DNA from: Stenotrophomonas sp. YIM B06876
GTDB lineage: Bacteria > Pseudomonadota > Gammaproteobacteria > Xanthomonadales > Xanthomonadaceae
NCBI RefSeq assembly: GCF_030711595.1
Contig: NZ_JAUJUJ010000008.1
Span: forward strand, 1 to 64,000
DNA: 64,000 nucleotides
Direction of reading: 5' to 3'
Shown: positions 45,526 to 55,185 of the stretch, piece after piece
Layout: each line of letters begins with the position of its first letter
Numbering within the stretch: position 1 is the first letter of the stretch
Notes under the pieces: generated by a model
The model's input: the letters and a program-made list of their open reading frames with translations, nothing else
Told to the model about the DNA's origin: nothing
Databases searched by the model: none
Program-made: the position numbers and the translations under genes

Positions 45526-46161
45526 TCAGACCGGCAACTCGCGCAGCTTCTTTTCCTGATCGGTCAGGCTGCGGATGAAGCCGGGATTGCGGAAGATCCG
45601 GTTGCCGTAATCCTCGATCGCCTTGCCATCCTTGGGCAACGGGATACCCAGTGCCTGCAGCCGCCAGATGATCGGCGCCATTGCACAATCAGCCAGGCTC
45701 ATTTCGGGATTGAGGAAGAACTTGGAGGCCTTGAACAGCGGCACCGACTGCGCCACAAGCTCCTTCAGACGCTTGCGCCCGGCTTCGGCCTGGGTCTTGT
45801 TGCCCAGCTGGATCGCCTGCACCTGCGGTACCCAGTCGTGCTCGATGCGCAGCATCGCCAGACGCAGCCGCGCCTTGGACAGCGGGTCCACCGGCATCAG
45901 CGGCGGATGCGGATAACGCTCATCCAGGTATTCACTGACCACCGAAGCGGCATAGAGGACCAGCTCCCGCTCCACCAGCGTGGGCACCGAATGGTAGGGG
46001 TTGAGATCGATCAGGTCTTCCGGCGGGTTCTGTGCATCGACCGCGACATAGTCGTAGGTCACGCCTTTGGCGGCCAGTACAAGCCGCACCCGGTGGCAGA
46101 GGACATCATCATTGGCCGAGAACAACGTCAGGGTATTTCGCATACGCACACTCGCCGCCAT
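45526..46161 (-). CDS. sspA: Stringent starvation protein A
   Basis: A 211-residue GST-fold protein that binds RNA polymerase during starvation. Segments NTLTLFSANDDVLCHRVRLVLAAKGV, DLIDLNPYHSVPTLVERELVLY and the C-terminal helical domain match SspA. The ATG at 46161 has GGAGAG about 7 bases before it. It follows petC with a 168-base gap that carries no other feature I can identify. Confidence 0.94.
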   Translation of the reverse strand: MAASVRMRNTLTLFSANDDVLCHRVRLVLAAKGVTYDYVAVDAQNPPEDLIDLNPYHSVPTLVERELVLYAASVVSEYLDERYPHPPLMPVDPLSKARLRLAMLRIEHDWVPQVQAIQLGNKTQAEAGRKRLKELVAQSVPLFKASKFFLNPEMSLADCAMAPIIWRLQALGIPLPKDGKAIEDYGNRIFRNPGFIRSLTDQEKKLRELPV

Positions 46162-46329
46162 CAAAGGCTCTCCAACGGCCGGAATCCGCCAGCCAAACGG
46201 CGCCGCCGGCCCATTACCGGCGGTCGCCACGGTTACCGAGTGTGCAATCCGACACCACGGATGCCAACTACAGCTACGGACCACCGTGGAAACAAATGCC
46301 GGCGTTGCAAATCACCGGGGCCACTTAAC

Positions 46330-47073
46330 TCAATGCACGTCCTTCCAGTATTCCTTCTTCAACAGATAGGCCAGCAAGGTAAAGAACGCCAGGAACAGTA
46401 CCACCCACACCCCCATTCCCTGGCGTTTGAGCGCGGCGGGTTCGCCGGCATACTCCAGAAAATTGGTGATGTCGCGAACGGTCTGATCATATTGCCGGGC
46501 GCTGACAGTGCCCGCCTGCTCCACCTTCAGACCCAGCACCGGGCGCTCCCCGCTGACCTTGTCCGGGGCGCCATACACGGCATGCTGCATTCCCTGCAGC
46601 TGCCACAGCGGATTGGGCATGGAGGCATTCGGAAACAGCGTATTGTTCCACCCCAGCGGCCGCGACTGGTCCAGGTAGAACGACTTCAGATACGTGTAGA
46701 TCCAGTCGCTGCCGCGAACGCGGGCAATCAGGCTCAGATCGGGCGGCATCTTGCCAAACCATTTGTCCGCTGGTGCATGCGCCATCGCCACCTGGATCTG
46801 CTCGCCATAGGCCGCACCGGTGAAGTTGAGGTTGTTCATCACCTCTTCCTCGGTCAGCCCGAGGTCATCGGCCATGCGCGAATAGCGCAGGTATTTGAGC
46901 GAATGGCAGCCCGAGCAGTAGTTCATGTAGGCCTGCGCGCCACGCTGCAACGACGCACGATCGGTCAGGTCGGTACCTGCCTGTTGCAGCGCGCCCTGCC
47001 CGGAGGCGGAGACGGAGCCCGAGAACATCAGGGCGGCCATGCAGGCCAGCCGCACAATCCATTTGTCAGTCAT
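46330..47073 (-). CDS. petC: Ubiquinol-cytochrome c reductase, cytochrome c1
   Basis: A 247-residue heme protein of the bc1 complex. Signal peptide to about residue 24, heme c site CSGCH at 53-57, NPLWQLQGMQ and a Met ligand region, and one C-terminal membrane anchor (VWVVLFLAFFTLLAYLL). It overlaps the petB stop by 8 bases. Confidence 0.96.
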   Translation of the reverse strand: MTDKWIVRLACMAALMFSGSVSASGQGALQQAGTDLTDRASLQRGAQAYMNYCSGCHSLKYLRYSRMADDLGLTEEEVMNNLNFTGAAYGEQIQVAMAHAPADKWFGKMPPDLSLIARVRGSDWIYTYLKSFYLDQSRPLGWNNTLFPNASMPNPLWQLQGMQHAVYGAPDKVSGERPVLGLKVEQAGTVSARQYDQTVRDITNFLEYAGEPAALKRQGMGVWVVLFLAFFTLLAYLLKKEYWKDVH

Positions 47074-48328
47074 GCGTCGTCACCCGTCCCGGAACCGGCT
47101 TGACCTGGTCCAGCTTGGTCCAAATCGGCATGGTGAGGAAGAAGGCAAAGTACAGGAAGGTCAGTACACGGCCGATGTAGGTTTCATGGATATCGGTGCC
47201 GGGACCGGAGCCGATGATCCCCAGCCACACAAAGCAGACCACCAGCGTGCCCAGCATGACCTTGGAGATCAGGCCGCGATAACGGATCGAGCGCACTTTT
47301 GCCCGGTCCAGCCAAGGCACCAGGAACAGGATGGCGATTGCGGAAAACATCACGGCCACCCCGCCCAGCTTGTTCGGGATCACCCGCAACATCGCGTAAT
47401 ACGGTGTGTAGTACCAGACCGGCTTGATGTGCTCCGGGGTGACCAGACGGTTGGCCTCGGTGAAGTTGTCATGCTCCAGGAACAGGCCGCCAAAGCCGGG
47501 CGCAAAAAAGATGATGAAAGCGGCAATCACCAGCAGCGCGCCGACCCCGACCAGATCCTTGACCGTGTAGTACGGATGGAAGGGAATGCCATCGGCCGGC
47601 GCCAGGGACGACCAGCGATTCCCCTTCGGCCCTTTCTTGATCTCCACGCCATCGGGGTTGTTCGAGCCCACTTCGTGCAGCGCACCCAGGTGCAGCACCA
47701 CCAGCAGCAACAGCACCAGCGGCAGGGCGATCACGTGCAGGGCGAAAAAGCGGTTGAGGGTGGCGTCGGCGGGCAGGTAGTCGCCCATGATCCACTCGGT
47801 CAGCCCCGTGCCGATCACCGGAATCGCGCCGAACAGGGAAATGATCACCTTGGCGCCCCAGAACGACATCTGTCCCCAGGGCAGCACGTAGCCCATGAAC
47901 GCCTCGGCCATCAGCACAAGGTAGATCAGCATGCCCAGGATCCACACCAGTTCCCGCGGCTTCTGGTAGCTGCCGTACATCAGTCCACGGAACATGTGCA
48001 GATAGATCACGATGAAAAACAGCGAGGCACCGGTGGAATGCATATAGCGGATCAACCAGCCCCAATCGACGTCGCGCATGATGTATTCGATCGATGCGAA
48101 CGCCTCGGTTGCACTGGGCTTGTAGTGCATGGTCAGGAAGATGCCGGTCAGGATCTGGTTGACCAGAAGCACCATCGCCAACGAGCCGAAGTAGTACCAG
48201 ATATTGAAATTCTTCGGCGCGTAGTACTCGCTGACATGCTTGCGGTACACCGGCATCAAACCGGGCGCGCGCTCATTGACCCAGTTCATCAGGCCATCGG
48301 CAGTGCGGGCAAGGATATTGTTGGCCAT
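47066..48328 (-). CDS. petB: Ubiquinol-cytochrome c reductase, cytochrome b
   Basis: A 420-residue integral membrane subunit with eight predicted helices. Heme b His ligands lie in HSTGASLFFIVIYLHMFRG and HVIALPLVLLLLVVLHLGALHE, and the Qo-site PEHIKP-like motif reads TPEHIKPVWYYTPYYAML. Located directly behind petA (3-base gap). Confidence 0.97.
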   Translation of the reverse strand: MANNILARTADGLMNWVNERAPGLMPVYRKHVSEYYAPKNFNIWYYFGSLAMVLLVNQILTGIFLTMHYKPSATEAFASIEYIMRDVDWGWLIRYMHSTGASLFFIVIYLHMFRGLMYGSYQKPRELVWILGMLIYLVLMAEAFMGYVLPWGQMSFWGAKVIISLFGAIPVIGTGLTEWIMGDYLPADATLNRFFALHVIALPLVLLLLVVLHLGALHEVGSNNPDGVEIKKGPKGNRWSSLAPADGIPFHPYYTVKDLVGVGALLVIAAFIIFFAPGFGGLFLEHDNFTEANRLVTPEHIKPVWYYTPYYAMLRVIPNKLGGVAVMFSAIAILFLVPWLDRAKVRSIRYRGLISKVMLGTLVVCFVWLGIIGSGPGTDIHETYIGRVLTFLYFAFFLTMPIWTKLDQVKPVPGRVTTHD

Positions 48329-48331
48329 GGC

Positions 48332-48952
48332 TTATGCTGCCCCCTGCGGATCAACACCGATGACGATGGTGTTGTCGTCCTTGTAGTGATGCGGTGGCAC
48401 CAGCAGATTGATCGGCGCTGGCACATCCTTGAACACCCGCCCGGACATGTCGAAGCGCGACTTGTGGCAGGGGCAGAAGTAGCCTCCCTTCCAGTTCGCG
48501 TCGTAGGGCTCGGGACGGATTTCGGCGACCATATCGGGGGAACAGCCCAGATGCGTGCACAGCCCGACCAGAACCGATATCTGCGGCTTGATCGCACGGA
48601 ACTCCGGATTACCCTTGAGCACATAGGCCGGCTGCTGGTCCTTGACCTCGGATTCGGGGTCGCGCAACCGCCCGTCAAGCCCATGCAATGCATCAAGGAT
48701 GGCCTTGGATCGCTTCACGATCCAGATCGGCTGCCCCCGCCACTCCAGTATCAGTCGCTGCCCTTCCTGCAGGGCGCTGATATCCGCCGTCACCGGAACA
48801 CCCGCCAGCTTGGCGCGTGCGCTGGGATTCCAGGACTTGATGAAAGGCACTGCCGCGAAACCGACCCCGACCGCCCCGACTACTGCCGTGGTGGCGGTGA
48901 GAAACCGTCGACGTCCCGTGTTGACTGGATCGTTTACCCCATCGTTGGCCAT
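48332..48952 (-). CDS. petA: Ubiquinol-cytochrome c reductase, Rieske iron-sulfur subunit
   Basis: A 206-residue Rieske protein. A twin-arginine type N-terminus (GRRRFL) precedes a single anchor helix. The [2Fe-2S] ligands lie in CTHLGC (Cys132, His134) and CPCHKS (Cys160, His163), with disulfide Cys137 and Cys162. First gene of petABC. Confidence 0.97.
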   Translation of the reverse strand: MANDGVNDPVNTGRRRFLTATTAVVGAVGVGFAAVPFIKSWNPSARAKLAGVPVTADISALQEGQRLILEWRGQPIWIVKRSKAILDALHGLDGRLRDPESEVKDQQPAYVLKGNPEFRAIKPQISVLVGLCTHLGCSPDMVAEIRPEPYDANWKGGYFCPCHKSRFDMSGRVFKDVPAPINLLVPPHHYKDDNTIVIGVDPQGAA

Positions 48953-49030
48953 CCGGCACTCCGATATTGATTAGGTAGCTTGAGGCTGCCCGCGTCCTGG
49001 TGGGGGCCAGTGCGCGTTGTATCTTCCCCG

Positions 49031-49060
49031 AGTGTAGCGGAACGCTTAACGGCCGCACAA
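49031..49060 (-). promoter_or_regulatory. Promoter of petABC
   Basis: On the minus strand TTGTGC (49055-49060) and TACACT (49031-49036) are 18 bases apart, about 70 bases before the petA start. Confidence 0.55.
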
Positions 49061-49110
49061 TGCGATAACACTACAGCGCGCGACTTTTGTCACGGGCGGT
49101 GGCAACACGG

Positions 49111-50031
49111 TTACTGCGCGGTGCCCGCAATGCCGCGGTAGCGCTCTGCAAGCTGTGCCACACGCTTTACGTAGTACTGGGTTTCACTGTAGGGGGGAAC
49201 ACCGCCATGACGATCCACCGCGCCTTCGCCGGCGTTGTAGCCGGCCGCGGCGAGCGTCAGGTTGCCATTGAAGCGCTTGAGCAGCCACGACAGATACTGC
49301 ACGCCACCGCGGATGTTCTGTGACGCGTCATAGGAGTCGTTGACTCCGAACCGGCGCGCCGTCGGCGGCATCAACTGCATCAGCCCCTGCGCACCGGCCC
49401 GGCTCAGCGCCATGGGATTGAACGCGGATTCGGCGTGGATGATCGCGCGCACGATCGCTTCCTCGACGCCGAACTCGCGGGCGGCCGAGGCGATCTCGCC
49501 CTGATAGGCGGTGGTGTTGAGCCGCACCGATCCGAAGTTGACCCCGGGGTTGGCGCCGCAGGCGTAGCACTTCTCGATGAAGCTGTAGCGGATGGTGCGC
49601 AGCCCGCCGACGCTGGCCACCTGCTGCGGCCGGGTGCTGGTGTAGTGGCGCACCCCGTCTTTCATGTAGCTGTAGACCTGCCCGCTGACCACCCGCTGGG
49701 TCTTGCTTGGCCTGGCCGGAACCGGCGCGGCCAGCGAATCGGCATCCAAACTTGCCGGGGCGATGGATGCTGCCAGCGGAGTCGACGCAGCCGGCGCGGG
49801 AGCCGGTGGGATAACCGTGGCCACCGTGGGCGCCGCCGACGGGCGCCGCGGCGGGGTGTGCCGGGACGGCGTGTAACTGCTGAGCGCACTGCAGCTGGCG
49901 CCGCCGATCCGCTTGCTGACATAGCTGGGAATGCCGTCGCCACCGACGCACTTGTACAGCGTGCCGGCACTGGCGGGCACAGCCGTCAGTGTTGCAAGCA
50001 ACAGTCCCGATAACCCCAACATCCCCTTCAT
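49111..50031 (-). CDS. Lytic transglycosylase with DUF4124 domain
   Basis: A 306-residue exported muramidase-like enzyme. Signal peptide of about 22 residues, then a DUF4124-type motif (TLYKCVGGDGIPSYVS), a Pro/Ala-rich linker (about 55-105) and a C-terminal SLT domain: catalytic Glu201 in IIHAESAFNP, GLMQLMP at 216-222 and AAAGYNAGEGAV. These enzymes cut peptidoglycan, forming 1,6-anhydro ends. The start is the ATG at 50031; the long open frame upstream is the non-coding side of miaB. Confidence 0.9.
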   Translation of the reverse strand: MKGMLGLSGLLLATLTAVPASAGTLYKCVGGDGIPSYVSKRIGGASCSALSSYTPSRHTPPRRPSAAPTVATVIPPAPAPAASTPLAASIAPASLDADSLAAPVPARPSKTQRVVSGQVYSYMKDGVRHYTSTRPQQVASVGGLRTIRYSFIEKCYACGANPGVNFGSVRLNTTAYQGEIASAAREFGVEEAIVRAIIHAESAFNPMALSRAGAQGLMQLMPPTARRFGVNDSYDASQNIRGGVQYLSWLLKRFNGNLTLAAAGYNAGEGAVDRHGGVPPYSETQYYVKRVAQLAERYRGIAGTAQ

Positions 50032-50196
50032 GGGCGCAAGTTTCCCCGAAACCGCGGCCAATTGCCAAGTTGCTGACGCCGCCCCCGCCCTGACCGCCAC
50101 CGCAGCCGCCGCGCAGCCCGGCCCGCGCGCCGATACAATGGCGCCCTCGTCGCAGCCCCGTGCTGCCTGCCCGCCCACCCGTCTGGAATAAGCACC

Positions 50197-51645
50197 ATGC
50201 CCGGGACCTCCGCCTCTCCCCTGTCGGCCACGGCCGGCTCTGCCGCGCCGGCCACTGAAATGACCCCCGCTGAACTGATCCCCCTGCCTGGCGCCAAGCC
50301 CCGGGCGTCCGGCCCCGTGCGCGGAAAGCTGTACATCAAGACCCACGGTTGCCAGATGAACGAGTACGACTCGGCGAAAATGGCCGACGTGCTGGCCGCT
50401 TCCGAGGGCCTGGAACTGACTGACAACCCGGAAGAAGCCGACGTGGTGCTGGTCAACACCTGTTCGATCCGCGAAAAGGCACAGGAAAAGGTGTTCAGCC
50501 AGCTGGGCCGCTGGAAGGCGCTCAAGGCCGGCGGCAAGCCGGTGATCATCGGCGTCGGCGGTTGCGTGGCCTCGCAGGAAGGCGAAGCCATCGTCAAGCG
50601 CGCGCCCTACGTGGACCTGGTGTTCGGGCCGCAGACGTTGCACCGGCTGCCGGAACTGATCCGCCAGCGCCGCGAGTCGGGCAACCCGCAGGTGGACATC
50701 AGCTTTCCGGAAATCGAGAAGTTCGACCGCCTGCCCGAGCCGCGCGCCGACGGCCCTTCGGCATTCGTGTCGATCATGGAGGGCTGTTCCAAATACTGCT
50801 CGTTCTGCGTGGTGCCCTACACCCGCGGCACCGAGGTCAGCCGTCCGTTCGAGGACGTACTGGTGGAAGTGGCGCAGCTGGCGGCCCAGGGCGTGCGCGA
50901 GATCAACCTGCTCGGGCAGAACGTCAATGCCTATCGTGGTCCTTACGGCGAAGGCGAAGTCGCCGACCTGGGCTTGCTGATCCGCACCATCGCCGAGATC
51001 GATGGCATCGGCCGCATCCGTTTCACCACCTCGCACCCGCTGGAGTTCTCCGATTCGCTGATCGATGCCTATCGCGATGTGCCGCAGCTGGCCAACTATC
51101 TGCACCTGCCGGTGCAGGCCGGCAGCGACCGCATCCTCAGCGCCATGAAGCGCGGCTACACCGCGCTGGAGTTCAAGGCCAGGATCCGCAAGCTGCGCGC
51201 GGTGCGCCCGGACATCTCGATCAGCTCGGACTTCATCGTCGGTTTTCCCGGCGAGACCGACGCCGACTTCGAAAAAACCATGAAACTGATCGAGGACGTG
51301 GGCTTCGACCAGAGCTTCTCCTTCATCTATTCGCGCCGCCCGGGCACCCCGGCGGCCGACCTGGAAGACACCACCCCGGATGCCGAGAAGCACGCCCGGC
51401 TGTCGCGGCTGCAGGCGCATATCAATGCGCATGCCGCTGGCATCTCCCAGGCGATGGTGGGCAGCGTGCAGCGCGTGCTGGTCGAAGGGCCTTCGCGCAA
51501 GGACCCGAACGAGCTGACCGGCAAGACCGAGAACATGCGCTCGGTGAACTTCGCCGGCCCCCCGCGTCTGGTCGGCCAGTTCGTCGATGTGCTGATCACC
51601 GAGGCGCTGAGCAACTCGCTGCGCGGGCGCCTCGTCGCCGCCTGA
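50197..51645 (+). CDS. miaB: tRNA-2-methylthio-N6-dimethylallyladenosine synthase
   Basis: A 482-residue radical SAM enzyme that adds a methylthio group to i6A37 of tRNA. UPF0004 domain Cys52, Cys89 and Cys123 bind one cluster; the radical SAM motif CSKYCSFC (Cys197, 201, 204) binds the other. A C-terminal TRAM domain ([27 protein letters not shown]) is present. The N-terminal 40 residues are a low-complexity extension. Divergent from the transglycosylase gene. Confidence 0.97.
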   Translation: MPGTSASPLSATAGSAAPATEMTPAELIPLPGAKPRASGPVRGKLYIKTHGCQMNEYDSAKMADVLAASEGLELTDNPEEADVVLVNTCSIREKAQEKVFSQLGRWKALKAGGKPVIIGVGGCVASQEGEAIVKRAPYVDLVFGPQTLHRLPELIRQRRESGNPQVDISFPEIEKFDRLPEPRADGPSAFVSIMEGCSKYCSFCVVPYTRGTEVSRPFEDVLVEVAQLAAQGVREINLLGQNVNAYRGPYGEGEVADLGLLIRTIAEIDGIGRIRFTTSHPLEFSDSLIDAYRDVPQLANYLHLPVQAGSDRILSAMKRGYTALEFKARIRKLRAVRPDISISSDFIVGFPGETDADFEKTMKLIEDVGFDQSFSFIYSRRPGTPAADLEDTTPDAEKHARLSRLQAHINAHAAGISQAMVGSVQRVLVEGPSRKDPNELTGKTENMRSVNFAGPPRLVGQFVDVLITEALSNSLRGRLVAA

Positions 51646-51659
51646 CCCGGCACCTGCCC

Positions 51660-51687
51660 GCGTCGGCCGGATCATCCCGGCCGACGC
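51660..51687 (+). terminator. Hairpin after miaB
   Basis: GCGTCGGCCGG and its exact complement form an 11-bp stem with a 6-base loop, 15 bases after the stop; a short T run comes only 7 bases later. The rest of 51688-51919 shows one DnaA-box-like TTGTCCACA (51743-51751) and no gene. Confidence 0.6.
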
Positions 51688-51919
51688 TGGCGGTATTTTC
51701 ACCACACCTTCGAAAGCATTGGCGCGGCTGGGTTGCCGCGACTTGTCCACACGTTTGCCCAGCCGCGGTCCACAAGCGGTGTGGAGAAGTCCGGCGGTCG
51801 ACGCGGTTGCCTGCCGGTTGGCCGTTCCGCTGCGTGGTCCGGGGTTCGCCAGCAGTCGAGGCGGCCCGGCCCAGCCATGCGCATTGCCTGCAGCCACCGG
51901 CTAGGCGCGATGACGGCGC

Positions 51920-53035
51920 TCAGTCCAGCCGTTTGCGGAAGCGCAGGATCGCCAGCGTCATCATCACCCCGATGAAGGCCAGCAGCGCCAGCACCTCCGG
52001 CCACAATTCCCACAACCGCGCGCCACGCAGCATGATGCCGCGCACCAGCCGCAGGAAATGCGTCAGCGGCAACACCTCGGCCACCCATTGCACCACGCGC
52101 GGCATGCCGGCAAACGGAAACATGAAACCGGACAGCAGGATCGATGGCAGGAACACGAACATCGTCATCTGCATCGCCTGGAACTGCGACTGCGCCTTGG
52201 TCGAGATCAACAGGCCCAGGGCCAGGTTGGCGGTGATCAGCAGCAGCGCCGCCAGATACACATCCAGCACGCTGCCGCGCACCGGCACGTCGAACAGCCA
52301 CATCCCCAGCAACAGCACCAGCGTGGTCTGGATAATGCCGATCGCCACGTAGGGCAGCACCTTGCCGATCATCAGCTCGCTGCGGCCGAGCGGTGTGGCG
52401 ATCAACAGTTCCATGTTGCCGCGTTCGCGCTCGCGCACGATCGACACCGCGGTGAACATCACCATGGTCATGGTGAGGATGATGCCGATCAGGCCCGGCA
52501 CGATGTTCACCGCCGAGCGCCGCTGCGGATTGTAGAACGCGACCACGCTGATCTGGCCCGCGCCGGCGATCGCACCGGACCGCAGTGGCCGGTCATTGCT
52601 GACCGGAGTCGTGTCCAGTGGCACCTGCGCCAGCTGGATCGCCGCGCTTTGCACCACCGTGTCGCTGCCATCGACCAGCACCTGCACCGCCTCGCGCCCT
52701 TCGAACCGGCGCCGCTCGAAATCCGGCGGAATCACCACACCGATGCTGATCTCGCCGCGCCGCAGCGCCGCCATCAGCTGCTGCGGCGTATCCACCCGCA
52801 GTTTTGGCGCGATCACGCCGCTGGCCAGCATGTCCATCACCAGCGCGCGCGAGGCCGAGGTATCGGCCTGGTCGGCGATACCGGTATCCAGGTGGCGCAG
52901 GTTGAGATTGATGGCGTACCCGAACAGCACCAGCTGCATCACCGGGATGCCGATGATCATCGCCAGGGTGATGCGATCGCGGCGCAGTTGCCGCAACTCC
53001 TTGAGCACGATCGCACCCAGCCGGCGCGGGTTCAT
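51920..53035 (-). CDS. ABC-2 type transporter permease
   Basis: A 371-residue membrane subunit of an efflux pump. A first helix (about 20-40) is followed by a large periplasmic domain (about 45-175) and five helices in the C-terminal half with NIVPGLIGIILTMTMVMFTAVSIVRERERGNMELLIATP, the ABC2_membrane_3 hallmark (YhhJ/YbhS/YbhR type). Its ATG overlaps the ATPase stop by 4 bases. Only one permease gene is present, so a homodimer is likely. Confidence 0.92.
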   Translation of the reverse strand: MNPRRLGAIVLKELRQLRRDRITLAMIIGIPVMQLVLFGYAINLNLRHLDTGIADQADTSASRALVMDMLASGVIAPKLRVDTPQQLMAALRRGEISIGVVIPPDFERRRFEGREAVQVLVDGSDTVVQSAAIQLAQVPLDTTPVSNDRPLRSGAIAGAGQISVVAFYNPQRRSAVNIVPGLIGIILTMTMVMFTAVSIVRERERGNMELLIATPLGRSELMIGKVLPYVAIGIIQTTLVLLLGMWLFDVPVRGSVLDVYLAALLLITANLALGLLISTKAQSQFQAMQMTMFVFLPSILLSGFMFPFAGMPRVVQWVAEVLPLTHFLRLVRGIMLRGARLWELWPEVLALLAFIGVMMTLAILRFRKRLD

Positions 53036-54033
53036 GGGCCTGGCTCCGCTGCGCCGTGCCGCTGGGCCTGGCGACCGCGTGTGGCCGACACGAACACGTC
53101 TTCCAGATTGGCCGGTACCGGTGTCACCTGCCCTTCCAGCCCGGCACTGAGCAGTGCCTGCTGCAGCTGGTCGAGGCTGCCGCCCCCGCGATCGAGCAGC
53201 ACCCGCAACGTGTTGCCGATCTGGGCCACGCTGAGCACGCCGGCCAGCGTGGCCAGCACGCGCTGCACCTGCCGCGGCTGCGCGGCGCCGACCTCCAGCG
53301 TGCGCCCGTGCAGTGCGGCAGTCAGCTGCGCGGGCGTGCCATCGGCGACCAGCACGCCCTGGTCGAGGATCGCCAGGCGATGGCAGCGTTCGGCCTCGTC
53401 CATGTAATGGGTGGAGACCAGCAAGGTGCTACCGGCGTCGGCCAGGTCGAAGAGCTTTTCCCAGAAATCGCGGCGCGATTCGGGATCGACCGCACTGGTC
53501 GGCTCGTCCAGGAACAGCAGCTCGGGCTGGTGGATCACCGCGGCAGCCAGTGCCAGCCGCTGCCGCTGGCCGCCACTGAGGGTGCCGGCCAGTTGCGTCT
53601 GGCAATCCTGCAGGTGGAACTGTCCGGCCAGATCATCGATGCGGCGGGCCGTGGCAGCACGCGGCACGCCCTGCACCGCGGCGAGGAATTCCAGGTTCTC
53701 GCGGATGCTGAGGTCTTCAAACAAGGAAAAGCGCTGGGTCATGTAGCCGATCCGCCGGCGCAACGCCTCGGCCTGCTCGGGAATGCGCAGGCCGAGCACC
53801 TCGATCTCGCCGGCGCAGGGGGTGAGCAGCCCACACAGCATGCGGATGGTGGTCGACTTGCCCGATCCGTTGGGCCCAAGAAAGCCGTAGACCTGCCCGC
53901 GCGGCACGCTGAGGTCGACCCTGTCGACTGCCACCAGGTTACCGAAGCGCTTGCTCAGCCCGCGCACGCGGATCGCAAGCCCCGCGGAATCGGCGCCGCC
54001 CGCGTCAGCCCGGACAGGTATCGCCGGGTTCAA
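53032..54033 (-). CDS. ABC transporter ATP-binding protein
   Basis: A 333-residue ATPase of the ABC-2 drug/polymer export type. Walker A GPNGSGKS at 53-60, signature LSGGQRQRLALA near 150, Walker B ELLFLDEPTSAVDP, and an H-loop STHYMDEAERC. A C-terminal extension of about 80 residues follows. Placed between the HlyD-type and permease genes, each with 4-base overlaps. Confidence 0.93.
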   Translation of the reverse strand: MNPAIPVRADAGGADSAGLAIRVRGLSKRFGNLVAVDRVDLSVPRGQVYGFLGPNGSGKSTTIRMLCGLLTPCAGEIEVLGLRIPEQAEALRRRIGYMTQRFSLFEDLSIRENLEFLAAVQGVPRAATARRIDDLAGQFHLQDCQTQLAGTLSGGQRQRLALAAAVIHQPELLFLDEPTSAVDPESRRDFWEKLFDLADAGSTLLVSTHYMDEAERCHRLAILDQGVLVADGTPAQLTAALHGRTLEVGAAQPRQVQRVLATLAGVLSVAQIGNTLRVLLDRGGGSLDQLQQALLSAGLEGQVTPVPANLEDVFVSATRGRQAQRHGAAEPGP

Positions 54034-55025
54034 AACACAACCTGCACGGGTACCCCCGCCGGCAACTGCGCCATGCGCGCGGCGGCGTTGTCGGCGGTCA
54101 GTTCGATCTCGGCCAACCAGCTCAAGCGCGAGACATCGGCGCCACTGAGCGCGTAGTACGGCGTGAAATCCGGATCGCTGCGGATGCTGCGCACCCGTCC
54201 GGCAAACGTACCCTCGCGTCCCTGCAGCTGGATCCGTGCGGCCTGCCCCACGCTGACCTTCAAACGCAACGACTGCGGCAGGTAGACGCGCGCATAGGGG
54301 CGCTCGCCGACCAGCATCACCACCAGCGGTGCACCGACCGGGGCTTGATCGCCGAGCCGGTACGGCAGCGCATCGATCCGCCCGGCGCGTGGCGCCACCA
54401 GGTCCAGTTTCTGCAGCGTCACGGTTTGCCCTTCCACCTGCGCCTGCACCGCGCGCAGCGCCGCTTCGCCCTGTGCGATGTCTTCGGCACGGGAGCCATG
54501 CTCCAGCACCAGCAATGCCTGCTCGGCCGCATGCATCAACCCTTGCGCATTGCCCGCCGCGGCGCGCGCGGTGTCGACATCAGCGGCGGCGACCAGCTGC
54601 TGCCGCCCCAGCGGTTGCAGCCGGGCATAGTACGCGGCGGCGGTGGCGGCCTGCGCGCGCGCGGCGGCCAGATTGGCACGTGCCTGGGCGATGGTTTCGG
54701 GCCGGGGGCCGCGCTGCAGTTCCTCCAGCGCTTGCGCGGCCTGCCGGGACTGCGCCTGCAGCGCCTGCAGCTGCGCCGCGGTGCGGGTTGGTTCCAGTTG
54801 CAGCAGCGGGGTACCGGCGCTGACGCGCTGGCCCTCGCGCACATGCACCGCCACGATCTGCTCCATGGCGGGCGCCGGCACGCTGATGCGATCCCACTCC
54901 AGCGTGCCCAGCGCCGGCTCCCCGGCGGCCTGGCAACCCGCCAGCAGCGCCAGCATGCCGGCCAGCCACCACCGTCCGGACGTCCTCGCCGCTGCACTGC
55001 CGTGCGCATTGGCGGCACTGTCCAT
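54030..55025 (-). CDS. HlyD-family periplasmic adaptor lipoprotein
   Basis: A 331-residue membrane fusion protein (YbhG-like). The N-terminus ends LLAGC, a good lipobox (Cys at about 31). The first biotinyl-lipoyl half (EQIVAVHVREGQRVSAGTPLLQLEP) leads into a long alpha hairpin (about 80-200), then the second half (LVAPRAGRIDALPYRLGDQAPVGAPLVVML) and a beta-barrel. I chose the ATG at 55025; the reading frame stays open upstream but without a good site. It links the inner-membrane ABC pump to an outer-membrane channel. Confidence 0.88.
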   Translation of the reverse strand: MDSAANAHGSAAARTSGRWWLAGMLALLAGCQAAGEPALGTLEWDRISVPAPAMEQIVAVHVREGQRVSAGTPLLQLEPTRTAAQLQALQAQSRQAAQALEELQRGPRPETIAQARANLAAARAQAATAAAYYARLQPLGRQQLVAAADVDTARAAAGNAQGLMHAAEQALLVLEHGSRAEDIAQGEAALRAVQAQVEGQTVTLQKLDLVAPRAGRIDALPYRLGDQAPVGAPLVVMLVGERPYARVYLPQSLRLKVSVGQAARIQLQGREGTFAGRVRSIRSDPDFTPYYALSGADVSRLSWLAEIELTADNAAARMAQLPAGVPVQVVF

Positions 55026-55084
55026 GCAGGCGCACAGGCACGCCTCCGTGTCATGGGAACCGCGCACCTGCGGAATATCGATCC

Positions 55085-55101
55085 TGATCACAAAATGATC
55101 A
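55085..55101. promoter_or_regulatory. TGATCA-N5-TGATCA inverted repeat, putative operator
   Basis: Two TGATCA hexamers are separated by CAAAA, 60 bases upstream of the HlyD-type start. The spacing (centres 11 bases apart) suits a dimeric regulator such as a TetR-type repressor, which often controls HlyD-ABC pumps. The regulator gene is not in this neighbourhood. Confidence 0.45.
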
Positions 55102-55139
55102 CCCGTCGGAAAGCATTGAAGTGATTGACGCCTGAACAA

Positions 55140-55185
55140 TTATCCACAGCTTTGGCCACCGTCTGCCCACAGCCACTGTGGATGA
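55140..55185. promoter_or_regulatory. Pair of inverted DnaA boxes
   Basis: A perfect TTATCCACA at 55140-55148 (plus) and a one-mismatch box TCATCCACA at 55177-55185 (minus) face each other in the 472-base gap 55026-55497 between the efflux operon and phoH. They may make a DnaA-regulated promoter. Apart from these and the TGATCA site I see nothing else in the gap; the phoH promoter must lie in it. Confidence 0.45.

Noticed and set aside
49111..51897. Open frame of 928 codons on the minus strand covering the transglycosylase and miaB
   Set aside because: Only the last third codes for a recognisable protein (transglycosylase from 50031). The rest is the non-coding strand of miaB in GC-rich DNA.
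55140..55185. Replication origin
   Set aside because: Only two DnaA boxes, no AT-rich unwinding region and no dnaA, dnaN or gidA nearby.
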